A DNA stretch of 64,000 nucleotides from Platanthera guangdongensis (taxonomy: Eukaryota; Streptophyta; Magnoliopsida; Asparagales; Orchidaceae). The stretch covers positions 154,087,010 through 154,151,009 of the forward strand of contig CM077167.1 of NCBI GenBank assembly GCA_039583875.1, given 5' to 3'. The position numbers and the translations under genes are program-made. Shown in pieces: positions 9,397 through 19,755 of the stretch. The notes below the pieces were generated by a model, which worked only from the letters and a program-made list of their open reading frames with translations, ran no database searches and was not told the origin of the DNA. Numbering within the stretch: the stretch's first letter is position 1; every line of letters begins with the position of its first letter.

Positions 9397-10239
9397 TGAA
9401 GTGCAGAAGTTAGGCCGAATCTAGTACACTGCTAGATAGGCGAAGGGGGAAAGTGGATGTACCCAGACCTTGGGGAACCACTATAAAAATCTGTGTGCAA
9501 TCTGTATTGTGATATTTCGGTGAATGTTTCTGTGTTAGCTGTAGAGTTTGCAATTGCTGCTTAAATTAAAGAACAGATTTTCTGCCTTAAAAGTAAAAGA
9601 AAAAGTACACTTATTCACCACCCCTCTAGGTGGTTAGACACTAATTCTTTCACTGTACAAGTACCAGGTCTGACTTACCCTTGGACAGCTCTTCACCTGT
9701 ACCTGTAATGAAAAACAAAGCTCAATTGTTCTTGACCCAGGTTACCTTGGGTCCTTAATTTAGTTGAAAGGAAAAGCTGGAAATAACTGATAAGGTGGGT
9801 TGAGATTTATAACCTAAGGGGTGATATCTCCTAGGTGGGATAACCCAATCAGCTACTGGATTGAATGGTTTATTAGTTGGCTTAGAGTTTCTGTAAAATA
9901 AGTAATTTAAGTTTGGTCCTTCTGGGTTCGACGATTTTCTGTAAGTTCGTCGACCAGAGTTCGACGAATAGGGCTGAGATCGTTGATCTCTGCTCAGAGA
10001 ATGACAGTAGTCATTTTCTGCGCCCCAAGTTCATCGACCTCTGCTCGATGAACCATACAAAGTTCGTCGATCGCAGTTACACAAATTGTTATTACTAAAG
10101 TTTGCGTTCAGCGTTCGTCGATCTGGGTTCGACTAACTGGCCACATTTCATCGATCTGAGTTCGACGAATGCTGCTGAACCTTGTTTTTATTAACTGTTT
10201 TCTGATTTCTATTTCTCTTGTCTATGGGTTTTGGGTTGT

Positions 10240-11851
10240 TTTATGACATTGGTTTGTTTATTATATTTTCTTTTCCTTTAGCAGAAACAAATTTAATGGG
10301 GGTTGTAAGAATATTTTTCTTAATTATAGGGGGCAAAGTTGATGAAGCACCCAAACCCAGCTTGTCATTTAATCTGGCATTAACTTTGCTTGTTATGTCT
10401 ATCAGCTTGAGACTTCTCCCATTGAGAGATTGCTCAAGTTGTTTGGACTCACATAAATCAGATTTTAATTTGATTATCTATTCATTTGCTAGAGTTAGTT
10501 GATCTGTTAGTTTAATATTTTCTGAATTAACAGATTCAAGATTTCCTAGTCTTTCTTTAAGGGTTTTTATTTCCTTCTCTAAATTAATTAAGTCTAAGCA
10601 CATAGTTTTGAATTCAACTTTAAATAAATCAGAATTAAAATCAAAGCTTGAAAGAACCTGATCTGCCTCTGAGTCTGAGGCTGCTACATCTTCAGATTCT
10701 CCTTCTGATCCAGAATTGCTCCTGGAGGCATCAATTGCCATAAGGCAAACCTCCTTGGATCTTGCTTCTTCCTCTTCTTCACTTGAGCTGGAAGAGGATG
10801 ATTCTTCTTCTATATCACTCCATGTCTCAGCAACAAAACCCTTGTCGTTCTTTTTGTACTTGCTGGAGGAGGGTTTGTTGCTGTGCTTTCTCCTGGAGTC
10901 CCTTTCTCTATTTTTCTCCTTCTTTTGATTTTCTGGACATTCTGAGATGTAGTGTCCAGGCTTTCTGCATCCAAAGCACACAACCTCCTTGGTTGGTGTC
11001 TTGTCAAATCTGGGCTTATCATCCTGCCTGGATGATTTCCTTCTGAAATCCTTTCTAGCCATCTTATAGAATCTTTTTTCAAAGAGGCTCATCAATTATT
11101 CATTTGATGTTGAGGTCTCACTTTCCTCAGATGCTCTGAAGGCTATACTATGGTCTTTTCTCACTGGAGTTGTTGCCTTCTGTTCAGCTGCTTCTCTTGA
11201 TTTGATCAACTGCTCATAGGATTTTAATTTGCCTAGCAGAGATTTAGTTGATATCTCATTTAGGCTTCTGGCTTCTTTGATAGGCCAGATTCTTGAGTCC
11301 CAAGAGCTAGGGAAGCACATAAAAACTTTGTCATTCACCTCTATCAGGGTGATGACCTTATCCAAGGTTTTGAGCTTATTGATGATTGAGCTCAACCTGT
11401 TGTACATTTCAGCCACTGATTCAGCATCATCCTTCTTGAAATTCTCATACAGGGATATGAGATTGAATCTCCTATCTTTCCTTTCATCTGCTGAACCAGC
11501 TACCATTTGGTTGAGGGAATCCCAAATGGCCTTGGCTGAGGTGCACTCAGCCACCTTTTGGAATATGTCATCTGACATAGTCTGAGCTAAGATATTCATT
11601 GTCTTAGCATCTGCCATTTTGGCTTTCTTATAGGCATCATTATTCTCTGGAGGAGGTACTGCAGTCATGTTGGTAGAAGTGCTTGTAGAAGCTGCACGTG
11701 CTGGAGGTACTCCTGTCAAGATAGAAGAAAAAATATCCTCATCAATAGAATTCATATATAATCTGATTCTTGCCTTCCAGATGGCAAACTTGTTAAGATT
11801 GCATACTGGAGGTCTGATGCTTGCATAATCTTTGTTTTGGGCAATTTCTAT
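10240..11851 (-). pseudogene. gag: Sirevirus C gag (UBN2 type with CCHC knuckle)
   Basis: One frame from about 11851 to a TAA near 10240, interrupted only by stops at 11096-11098 and about 10475. The expected start codon reads ATA at 11851-11849, and an internal ATG at 11755 is the first usable one. The N-terminus has RPPVCNLNKFAIWKARIR, then the capsid-like UBN2 region (FQKVAECTSAKAIWDSLNQM; NRLSSIINKLKTLDKVI). A zinc knuckle CFGCRKPGHYISEC lies near 10960. A Ser/Glu-rich tract and a leucine-rich coiled coil follow. Gag would form the particle shell and bind the RNA; this copy is decayed. Confidence 0.85.
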
Positions 11852-11961
11852 GAAAAAATAAATCTAATAACAAAAACAAACAATCAGATCTCATAAGAGG
11901 GATCTTTATGGTTCAGGTGTTAGCATGTACAACCAATTAAGGTATGGTATTTTAACCAACC

Positions 11962-11980
11962 TGGCTCTGATACCAATTGA
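11962..11980 (-). other. Primer binding site of Sirevirus C
   Basis: Minus strand reads TTGGTATCAGAGCC directly after the LTR end (CACTTTCA), complementary to initiator Met-tRNA as in most plant copia elements. It fixes the minus orientation of C and the LTR boundary. Confidence 0.85.
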
Positions 11981-13660
11981 AAGTGCAAGGTGGATCTGAA
12001 ATACTCTAGAGGGGGGGGGGGGTGAATAGAGTATTGTGCTCTCTTTTTTTTAAAAAAATTTTTTTTACAACTTTTATTGTATTCCTAAGTGAACAGGTCA
12101 GTAAAGAAAACAATAAGCACAGCAACCTAACTAATCACATAGCACAGCCAAAACAAAACGAAGGGCAACCAAATGACACAAGAAGTTTATAGTGGTTCCC
12201 CAACCTGGGTACATCCGCTCTTCTACCACCCTGGTAGGAATCCACTCAGGTTTTTGATTAGGTGCCTGACACCAATGAGCTTTTGTTCAGGTTCTCAAAA
12301 ACCAAAACCTCAAGTCTTTTGGTAGGAGACTTGTAACCAGGAATAATTTTGAAGGGAATTAGAATCCTGTACATGAGTTGGAAGAGAGGTGATGGTGTCT
12401 TCTCTTTCTCAATAAAAACTGAGAAGACTTGTGGATTGATGTTAGCAGATTTGCTCCCCCTGAGATCAGGAAAACTGGAGCACTGCTTCACAGTGACAGG
12501 TCTTGAAAGCTTGAGTGCCTGGACCAGAGATTGCTTCAGGAACTTCTTTGATAGATAGAGTTTTGTTGTACTTTTGAAGTTATCCTGTAGAATTGAAGAT
12601 GTTCTCTGGCCTGGGCTGATTGCAGAAAAGAACTATTGATTATTGTAAGATTGTTGTTCTGTGCAATCTGTCTGTGTGTCTGAATTGCTGATTGTATCTC
12701 TTACTGATTAATCCTTTTCTTTTTGTATATCTTTCTGACTGAGGAACATTCGAAATTTGAATGTTGAGCAGTAATTGCAGTCGGCCTTGGAAAGAAGTGG
12801 CAATCAATGATTTACCTAACTGTCACATGGAAAAACGACATGTAATAGTCCATAGTCAATGCGCGTTCTAATGATAACATTCCGAGAAGATCTGGCATTA
12901 ATAACTCCGGAATCATCTCCAAGAAACGGGACGGGAAAACTGAAGAAGACCTAGTCTGGAATCGTCGAACGAAGAACAGGAATCATCGAGCTGAGTTCAC
13001 AGTTCGTCGAGCTGAGCTTGAGTTCGTAGAGCTGAGCTTGATGAGTTCGTCGAGCTGAGCTTGATGAGTTCGTCGACCAGACAATTTCATTTGTCTAACA
13101 GACAGTCTTCATTCATCGAGCTAAGATCCAAATACGTCGAGCTGAGAATGATTTTGGACTTAGAATCTGAAAAGTCTCTGACTGAGAAGGAATCAAATCG
13201 TAGACCACAAATCGTTGAGCAGAGTACTGAATTCGTCGACCTGAGAAGCTGTGAACTTGAGGTCCAAGTTCGTCGAGCTCAGATTCTAGTTCGTCGACCA
13301 AAGCCTGAAGTTGGACTTAGAAAAATTCTAAAGTTATCCTGACTTTATCTTGTTGAGGAAACTCAGTCTTCATCGATCAGAGAACAAGGATCGTCGAGCT
13401 CAGCACCAAGAAATGTCTCACGATCGTCGAGCACGGAACACCTTTCGTCGAGCTGAGTTCGATGAACGTCGAACTCACTTTACTCAGTCTTGAGATCTTC
13501 TAAGTATGGAGTTTCTGATGGTCTTGGTTATAGCTAGTCCATCTGAAGTTGACTCTAAGGACTTGGCCTATACTCTAGGACACAAACTTGACCCTGGCTA
13601 TACATGATGGGCCACATCCTAAGCTAGTGAACCTAGCCCAAATCAACTAGGGATCCAACA
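11981..13660 (-). repeat. 5' LTR of Sirevirus C
   Basis: On the minus strand it runs from TGTTGGATCCCTAG (13660) to CACTTTCA (11981), about 1.68 kb. A plus-strand relative at 19756-21339 confirms both ends. U3 carries a TTCGTCGAGCTGAG cluster (about 13470 down to 12960). A poly-G/C tract of about 12 lies near 12010 just inside the end, and the conserved stem AGTGG...CCACT is at about 12190-12222. To its right the sequence is immediately ORF3 of Sirevirus B, the insertion target (flank CATAT). Confidence 0.88.
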
Positions 13661-15536
13661 CATATATTGTAGGGAAAGCCCTTATTTGCAAACCTGGATC
13701 ACATGACACTATCTCCAAGTCCATGTTTGATGTCATGACCAGAATTATCCTGAATAGAAAGACCTCGTGGTCTTCTCTCATCTATCAGAGATCAGTAGAC
13801 TGTATAACCTCTCCAAACATGGGCAGAATTCTTTCCTTATATTTAGTGAACACCTATCCTGATACTTTCAAACAAAAACATAGGGTGAATATTCACTATC
13901 TAAAAAGAATGGACATAAAGACTTTGGACAGATTCACTAGGGTCCTACCAATGAGCCAATCTTCAGGAATAATGGACTTCTCTAAGGGTACAAGGAAGAA
14001 ACCTATTGGGGAAGAAAGAACTTCCGGCCCTAAACCAGAGCTTGGATCATCCTCTCTAGATGATATTGGTCTGTAGGTTGACTTATCACTCAGTAATCCT
14101 ATACAAACATTCAACTCCAGTACACGGTTGTGCATGTTGATAAAATCCATGCCAGCCCTAGGTCAGGTCAAGTGTCAAAGATTGGCAATGAGGAAGAAGT
14201 TGTTGCAGAAGATGAGGCAGATATGGCAGATACTGATGATATAGATGCAACTGATGATATGCCTACTACTAAAGATAACCATGAGCCTCCTGAAGCTTTA
14301 GATACTTATCTTGATAGGTCAAGCCCAGGGAAGGATGCTCAGTCTGAGGGGGAGCATGATCAGATGGATCTGACAAACTTGGATCAAGTTGTCAACAGAA
14401 TAGTTGAGTATACACCCACTACAGTTAATACCCATACCCTCTTAGTTAGTAGTATTAATACAGCTTTAGCTAATGAAATTTTTCCTTCTATAGGTATTAT
14501 AGTTAAGGGGGAGCCTTCTCAGATCCCTGCTCAGAATGTTGTACCTCCTCCTATGAGCCATACTTCATCTACCCCCATCTCCAATGAGGAATTTCTAAAC
14601 AAAATCAAATGACTCTTGGATGCTCAGACCAAAACCCTCAAGGAGTATGTTGATCAATCAGTTGCCAAACTGAGGGATGACTTGACAACCAAAGTCAATG
14701 AGAATAAAGAAAAAATCTCTCACTTAAACAAACAGGTTATAACCTGATTTGATAGGGCTGGAATGGCTCGCATCAAACTGACCACCCTCAAGAAATCCTT
14801 GGACACAAGTCAAAAACTCTCTACAGCTGACATGAGATATGTCAAGAATTATGTGAGTGCAACTGATGAGGTGATCAAGGGTGCAATAGATCATGTAAAT
14901 CAGCATGTCACCAATGTTGCCTTCCAATCTATGAAGGAGGCAATACTCCTGAAAGATGAGCTGCTTGCTGACAATGAGAGAATATTCAATTCTATATCAA
15001 GCAAGAATGAAGCCAACACCACCTTACTGAAAAATACCATCTCTGAAGAAGGCAGAAATGGGGAGAGCAGCCATGCTAAGGTAGCAGCACTCATTAAAGA
15101 TTAAGCCTTCAATGTAATTCAAGGCACCAGGGTGGCACTACACCTGCCCCTCCTGGATAGAAATAGGATAAAGGACCTAGACTTCCTAGCACAAGCTAGA
15201 ATTGCACATGATGCACAGCTTGCTACCAGAAGAAAGAGGGAAGGAACTCAAATGGCTGAAGAGTTCATGTCACAGTGGAGAGCTGAGAATAGAGATGATC
15301 CAAACTATGAATAGCTAAGTGATGCCTATGAATCCATCATTATCAATACGTGGGTAAGCCCTGGACAAATCTTAAAGAATATTGATAGTGTATATCCTTC
15401 CGAGGAATGGATAACGCATCTGGAAAGAAATTCCCTAACGGAAAGAGTATTCAAAGAAAATCTGGTAAGGAAGAGCAACCCCAAGAAAATGCCTCCCAGA
15501 TATATTCCAAAGCAATTCCTCTACTTCAAGTTGTAG
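13661..15536 (+). pseudogene. Sirevirus B ORF3, 5'-truncated by the Sirevirus C insertion
   Basis: Opens mid-protein with IVGKALICK, matching VVGKAILCK in Sirevirus A ORF3, then MTRIIL, PNMGRILSLYLV and LKRMDIKTLDRF align with the A copy. The frame shifts between 14076 and 14130. The rest is acidic, with GEH and GEP repeats, then charged helices interrupted by stops near 14610, 14745, 15102 and 15312, ending at 15534-15536. It shows the same order as A: N domain, acidic low-complexity region, coiled coil. Sequence identity to A is modest, so the two are different families sharing one type of ORF. Function unknown. Confidence 0.7.
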
Positions 15537-16124
15537 AATAACAAAGCTGAAAACTTGAAGAAGACTGTTGTAACCAAGGATGCTGGTGCAAGTTCACCAA
15601 AGAATAGCTGATAGAAGACTGCAAGACTTAAGCTTATTTAAAAATTATCTAATCTATGTTTGGTAATGAATATCAACAGTGTAAAATTTTCAAATCTCTA
15701 TCAAGGAAATGACTATGTTTTGGCCCTGACTACATTGATGTGACAAATATGCATGAAATTTACACTTACATGTAAGTGTTTGATAAATATGTTGTTCTTT
15801 CATAGAAATCATGTAATCACAAGTTTACTAATGTTGTTTGGCTAAGTTAATGTTTAGGTAGATCTTAATCAAATTGTGTACCTTGTAAAAAATTAATAAA
15901 GCTTTTATTGATTAATCGTACTATCACATTATCAATGATTGATAATTCACCTGTACCATTGATCTTTCAATCATAGTAGTAAGGCATCTCATCCAGGGGG
16001 AGTTATCCTGTACTAGGATGGCTAGTTGTCATGATAATGTTATCATTAGACCAACCATGATATTTCTTGTGTTGATGCAACTTAGCATGGATGGGTGTTC
16101 TGCCTTCTTCAAATATGGGGAGAT
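15537..16124 (+). other. Sirevirus B 3' untranslated region with polypurine tracts
   Basis: AT-rich, no ORF I would support. CAGGGGGAG at about 15995 and ATATGGGGAGAT right before the LTR (16114-16124) are purine tracts; the latter is the likely plus-strand primer. Confidence 0.65.
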
Positions 16125-16279
16125 TGTTGGGAACTGTGCCCTACAATGTTCCTCAGGATTTGAAGAGGCATCACCAATCATGCTAAGGAGTATAATGTAT
16201 TTGATGTGTGCTTTAGTTCATGCATGCAGGTAGTCCATGATTGGACAGGTGAAGAAAAACGAGTTTGGTGGTAAACTCA

Positions 16280-17010
16280 AAATTCGTCGAGCTCCGCTCG
16301 AAGTTCATCGAGCTCAGCTTGCTGGTCGTCGAGCTCTATTCAACATTCCTTGGGATAAGGATTCAAAGTTCGTCGAGCTCAGTTTGTAGTTCGCCGAGTT
16401 CAGCTTACAGATCGTCGAGCTCAGCTTAACACTTGTCGCGCTCAAGCCAGAAAAATTGAATAAGGCAAAAAGCGCTGAGACCGCTGAGAAGATCAGACTT
16501 CGTCGAGCTCAGCCCACAGATCATCGAACGCAGCTAAAGCCAGAAAAACTGACTAAGGAAAAAAGCGCTGAGACAACTGAGAAAGCTGAGAAGAATACGT
16601 TGAGACCATTGAGACAGTTGAGACAACTGAGAAGAATATGTCAGCTTAACCGCTAAGACAAAACTAACTGGATTTCTCTAAGTACAGAAGCGTTGAGTAA
16701 AGTAGGTTCACTCAATGCTTCTAATGAAGAAGGAAGCATTGAGATAGTTAAGAGGAAAACCGCTGAGACAAAAGATAGTCTCAGTTGTGAAGCAAAACTA
16801 TTAAGACCGTTTTGAAGATACCGCTGAGACAGAAACTTGTCTCAGCTGATAAGAAGAAAGCGTTGAGACAAAGGCCTGTCACAGCTGTTAAGAACAAACC
16901 GCTGAGACCGCTGAGACAGAACCGCTGAGATAAATCCAGAGAAAATTCACAAGTCCAGAAGCGCCGAGAGCCAAGACAGATGGCATTGAGTGACTTAACA
17001 TCACTCAACG
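16280..17010 (+). repeat. U3 repeat clusters of LTR B (TCGTCGAGCTCAG, then CGCTGAGAC)
   Basis: The first part repeats (A/T)TCGTCGAGCTCAG with loose spacing. From about 16470 a second motif, (C)CGCTGAGA(C), takes over, often doubled and interleaved with GAAAA spacers. Both lie upstream of the 17208 TATA box. Confidence 0.8.
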
Positions 17011-17207
17011 CTTCATGGATTTCTGGAATATTTTCTAAGTCCAGATGGCGATGACCATTGCTGACGTCATCAAAGTCAACTTACATATAGCCATTGCGGG
17101 AAAGCTGTAGTGGTGCCGAAATCTGCTTTGTCATTTTATGAAGAAGGTGGGGCTCACCAATCCTTGGCTGGGCCCACATACATTTGTGCCGTTGATTCAA
17201 ATCAAAG

Positions 17208-17218
17208 CATATAAAAAG
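17208..17218 (+). promoter_or_regulatory. LTR B TATA box
   Basis: CATATAAAAAGG follows the U3 repeat clusters and precedes the hairpin array by about 390 bp, matching the layout of LTR A. Confidence 0.5.
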
Positions 17219-17607
17219 GAAAAATAAAAAAGGATTAGGGCAACGAAAAAAATGGAGAACAAACAAAGAAAATACACAAAGAAAATTAGAGGCAGCTGGA
17301 CATCTTCTTCTCCATCATGCTTGAAAGCTCAAGTTTAGCAGAGATAGCCTGAAAGGCAAAGGAAGATAGCTGAAGCTCTTCAAGCTCAGCAAGATAGTTC
17401 TCTCTAGAACATAGAAGCTGATTCATCCATTCAGCAAGCTGGTAACTGCTCATCTGTGCAGTAAAAAAGTATTAGTTGTAGAAGAGGACTAATTCCTTCT
17501 ATAATAAGTGTGCTGGACTGATATCTGCTCAGTCTAGCAAGGTAGACTCAGAGACTTATCTCTGAGTCAATTGTTTTATTTCTCTTAAACATTCTAATTT
17601 ACTTCCT

Positions 17608-18145
17608 GTAGGATTCAGTATACCTGAATCTGATTGTAGGGCACTTTGTGGCTGAGGAAGGTGACTAATTAGTCACTAAGGTAGGTGCCCTGTTGGGGTA
17701 CTGAGGTAGGATCCAAGTGTGGATCTGAGCTATAGGGCTTAATTGCCTGAGGTAGGATCCAAGTGTGTATCTGAGGTAGGGCTGTCCTCCCAGCCTGAGT
17801 GTAGGGCCTTATGCTTAAGATAGGTGATTGGAGAGTCACTGAGCTGTAGGTGACATGTGTGTCACTGAGTTGTAGGCCTTGGAGGAGGCTGAGCTGTAGG
17901 TACCTGGATGGGTACTGAGTTGTAGGAGTGCTACAGTACTCTAACAGTAGGGCTATGTGCTTGAAGCTGTAGGGATGAAGAGCCTGAGTTGTAGGCCTTA
18001 GAAATAAGGCTGAAGTAGGTGATCAGTGGCTCACTGAGCTGTAGGAGATCTGTAGGGCTCTGAGGTAGGAACCATTGTGGATTTGAGTTTATATTATGTG
18101 AAGAATCTGTGTAATAGGCTGAGGGCCTGAGGTGTAAGCTCTGAG
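17608..18145 (+). repeat. Array of about 20 mini-hairpins in LTR B
   Basis: Linker (C/A)TGAG(n)TGTAGG alternates with self-complementary inserts: GATTCAG/CTGAATC, GTGACTAA/TTAGTCAC, GATCC/GGATC, GGCTG/CAGCC, GTGAC/GTCAC, GCCT/AGGC, GTACC/GGTAC, GAGT/ACTC, GCCTTA/TAAGGC and others. A few units have one mismatch or only three pairs. It is the longest of the Sirevirus hairpin arrays here. Confidence 0.75.
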
Positions 18146-18410
18146 GAGTATATTGGTGGAGTTTGTACCTAGTCCAACAAATTAGTTGGATAGGTGGGAG
18201 GGAAAGTGGATGTACCCAATTTGGGAACCACTATAAATCATTGTGTGTTTGTTGTTTGCTTGTTTTCTGATTTATTGCATGTGCTAAGGACAAGCTCTGG
18301 ATAGATCATCTTAAAAATCAGCAAAAGAACTAAGAAAACCTCAAACACCTATTCCCCCCCCCCCCCCCCCCCGCTACGTGATTAGATAACCTTTAGTTAA
18401 GCAACTTTCA

Positions 18411-18603
18411 GTTATATACTCTACTCTCGCCCTGAGTCAAGCGGTTGAACTAATTATCCATGGCAATCCACTGCGTCGAAGGCTGATGTTTTGCTAAGAA
18501 CAATCTCAAAAACTCATCCATCGAGATCTCAGATAGTCATCTAGCTGCAAAGTGGTGTAACTCCAACTCATCCCACCAAAGTCGAGCCTCTCTGATACCA
18601 AAT
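18411..18603 (-). mobile_element. Leader and primer site of chromovirus D'
   Basis: Minus-strand sequence just after the D' 5' LTR. ATTTGGTATCAGAGAGG (18603-18588) is a Met-tRNA primer site. The rest, up to the Sirevirus B boundary at 18410, is 5' leader with no ORF of its own. The remainder of D' is displaced beyond the left edge by the nested Sireviruses. Confidence 0.7.
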
Positions 18604-19755
18604 TGAAACACCTCCGTCCATCGTATAAAATATAACAGAAGGTCCAGTCGGGGCCCCACGCCGTATTCCACGAACAGTCAGCGGAGTTACAGGTTAATAT
18701 CAAAAAGATCAAATGTATCCTAACTCAGAGCATTCTAGCAGAAGCTTCATGGGTTAATTGAACTCAAGTAACACGAATATCCACTATATTAAACCACATA
18801 GGAATATTTACAAAATACACTAAAAGTTACGACCTTATAATTGTTCTTCAAAAAGGGTGGTTTACAAACATCGGCTCGCAGGCCGGCCACATATGAAAAC
18901 AATTAAAAACATCTTCGCTTGGCCTTCGAGGGCCGATATAGCATCAAAGGGATGCAACCCGCTATTTCCCGCTCCACACTCCAGCACCTATATAGGGACA
19001 ATCCACCAGCAAGGTGTCAAACAACGCAACGGTCAGCTTTAGCTGACTAATTTATAACATCCCTAACCCATTCCCGGGGTAGCGGTATTCCTTCCCTGCA
19101 AGCATAAAATTCACATATAGATATATCACACGAAGGTACAACTTAAGCCCCATTCAATATATCACAATCATTTGCATCAACTATCAAACGTTCTGTGTAC
19201 TCAGAGCACGTTATCGGTGTACTAAAAATGCCCGGCCCCACCACTATTCAGAGGTCTGAGACTTGACGGTCAACATTGAGCATTACAGCCGGGTACATAA
19301 CCGCATTATATCCACGACTCTCCTTAGATGCCAACGGTAAGTTCCACGTACTTTAGGTCTCTTTAACCGAACCACATAGAGCAGGTATATTTCAGCTATT
19401 TCCTGTTGCTCAAATCGCCATGCCATTGCTGAAAGTCAAAACCTTCTTAGACAATCTACATGATGCGGATAAACCTCCCCTTTCCTGTAATCCAAAACAT
19501 AACCAGTGTTATGTACAATGGCTCTCAAGGCCATCAAAGCGGGGCACCCAGGCTCATAGCTCAGCTGTTAGCCACATGGTCTCCACGAGACAGGCTTCAC
19601 AAGAATAATAGAACATTTGTTTCTGTCTCAATACTCAACCATAATTGGAACATATTTCCAGGAAAACATGTAGCTTCCTGCAGTGCCAAAAAATTGGACT
19701 TTCACACAATTTAGCTCTCAAAGAGCTATCGCCAGCGATATCCACTGTCACCCGG

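Larger units (their letters stand above)
7789..9652 (+). repeat. 3' LTR of Sirevirus A
   Basis: 1864 bp, from TGTTGGGTATATTG to CTAATTCTTTCA, directly after the purine tract GGGAGAGAT. A second copy in reverse orientation is at 32949-34798, which fixes both ends. U3 holds a GTGTCGACAC cluster (7934-8625) and a TATATAAAG box (8760-8768). The transcribed part holds a mini-hairpin array (9141-9396) and a conserved AGTGG...CCACT stem (9452-9482). The sequence after 9652 belongs to Sirevirus C, into which A inserted. Confidence 0.9.
9653..11980 (-). mobile_element. Sirevirus C internal region (leader, gag, gag-pol linker), interrupted by Sirevirus A
   Basis: Minus-strand copia internal sequence reading leftward from the C 5' LTR. 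After gag it continues through a TCGTCGA-rich linker (about 9925-10165) into a stretch containing GPKVTWVKNN near 9760, the GP..WVPK-like motif that precedes protease in Sireviruses. It is cut at 9652 by the end of LTR A. The rest of C's pol must lie to the left, outside the window. Confidence 0.75.
16125..18410 (+). repeat. 3' LTR of Sirevirus B
   Basis: 2286 bp from TGTTGGGAACTG to GCAACTTTCA. U3 has a TCGTCGAGCTCAG cluster (16280-16530) and a CGCTGAGAC cluster (about 16470-17010). A TATA box CATATAAAAAGG is at 17208. A perfect 10-bp hairpin is at 17545-17568 and the hairpin array is at 17608-18145. The conserved AGTGG...CCACT stem is at 18205-18232, and a poly-C run of about 18 lies near 18355. 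The next base starts the leader of chromovirus D', the insertion target (flank GTTAT). Confidence 0.88.
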
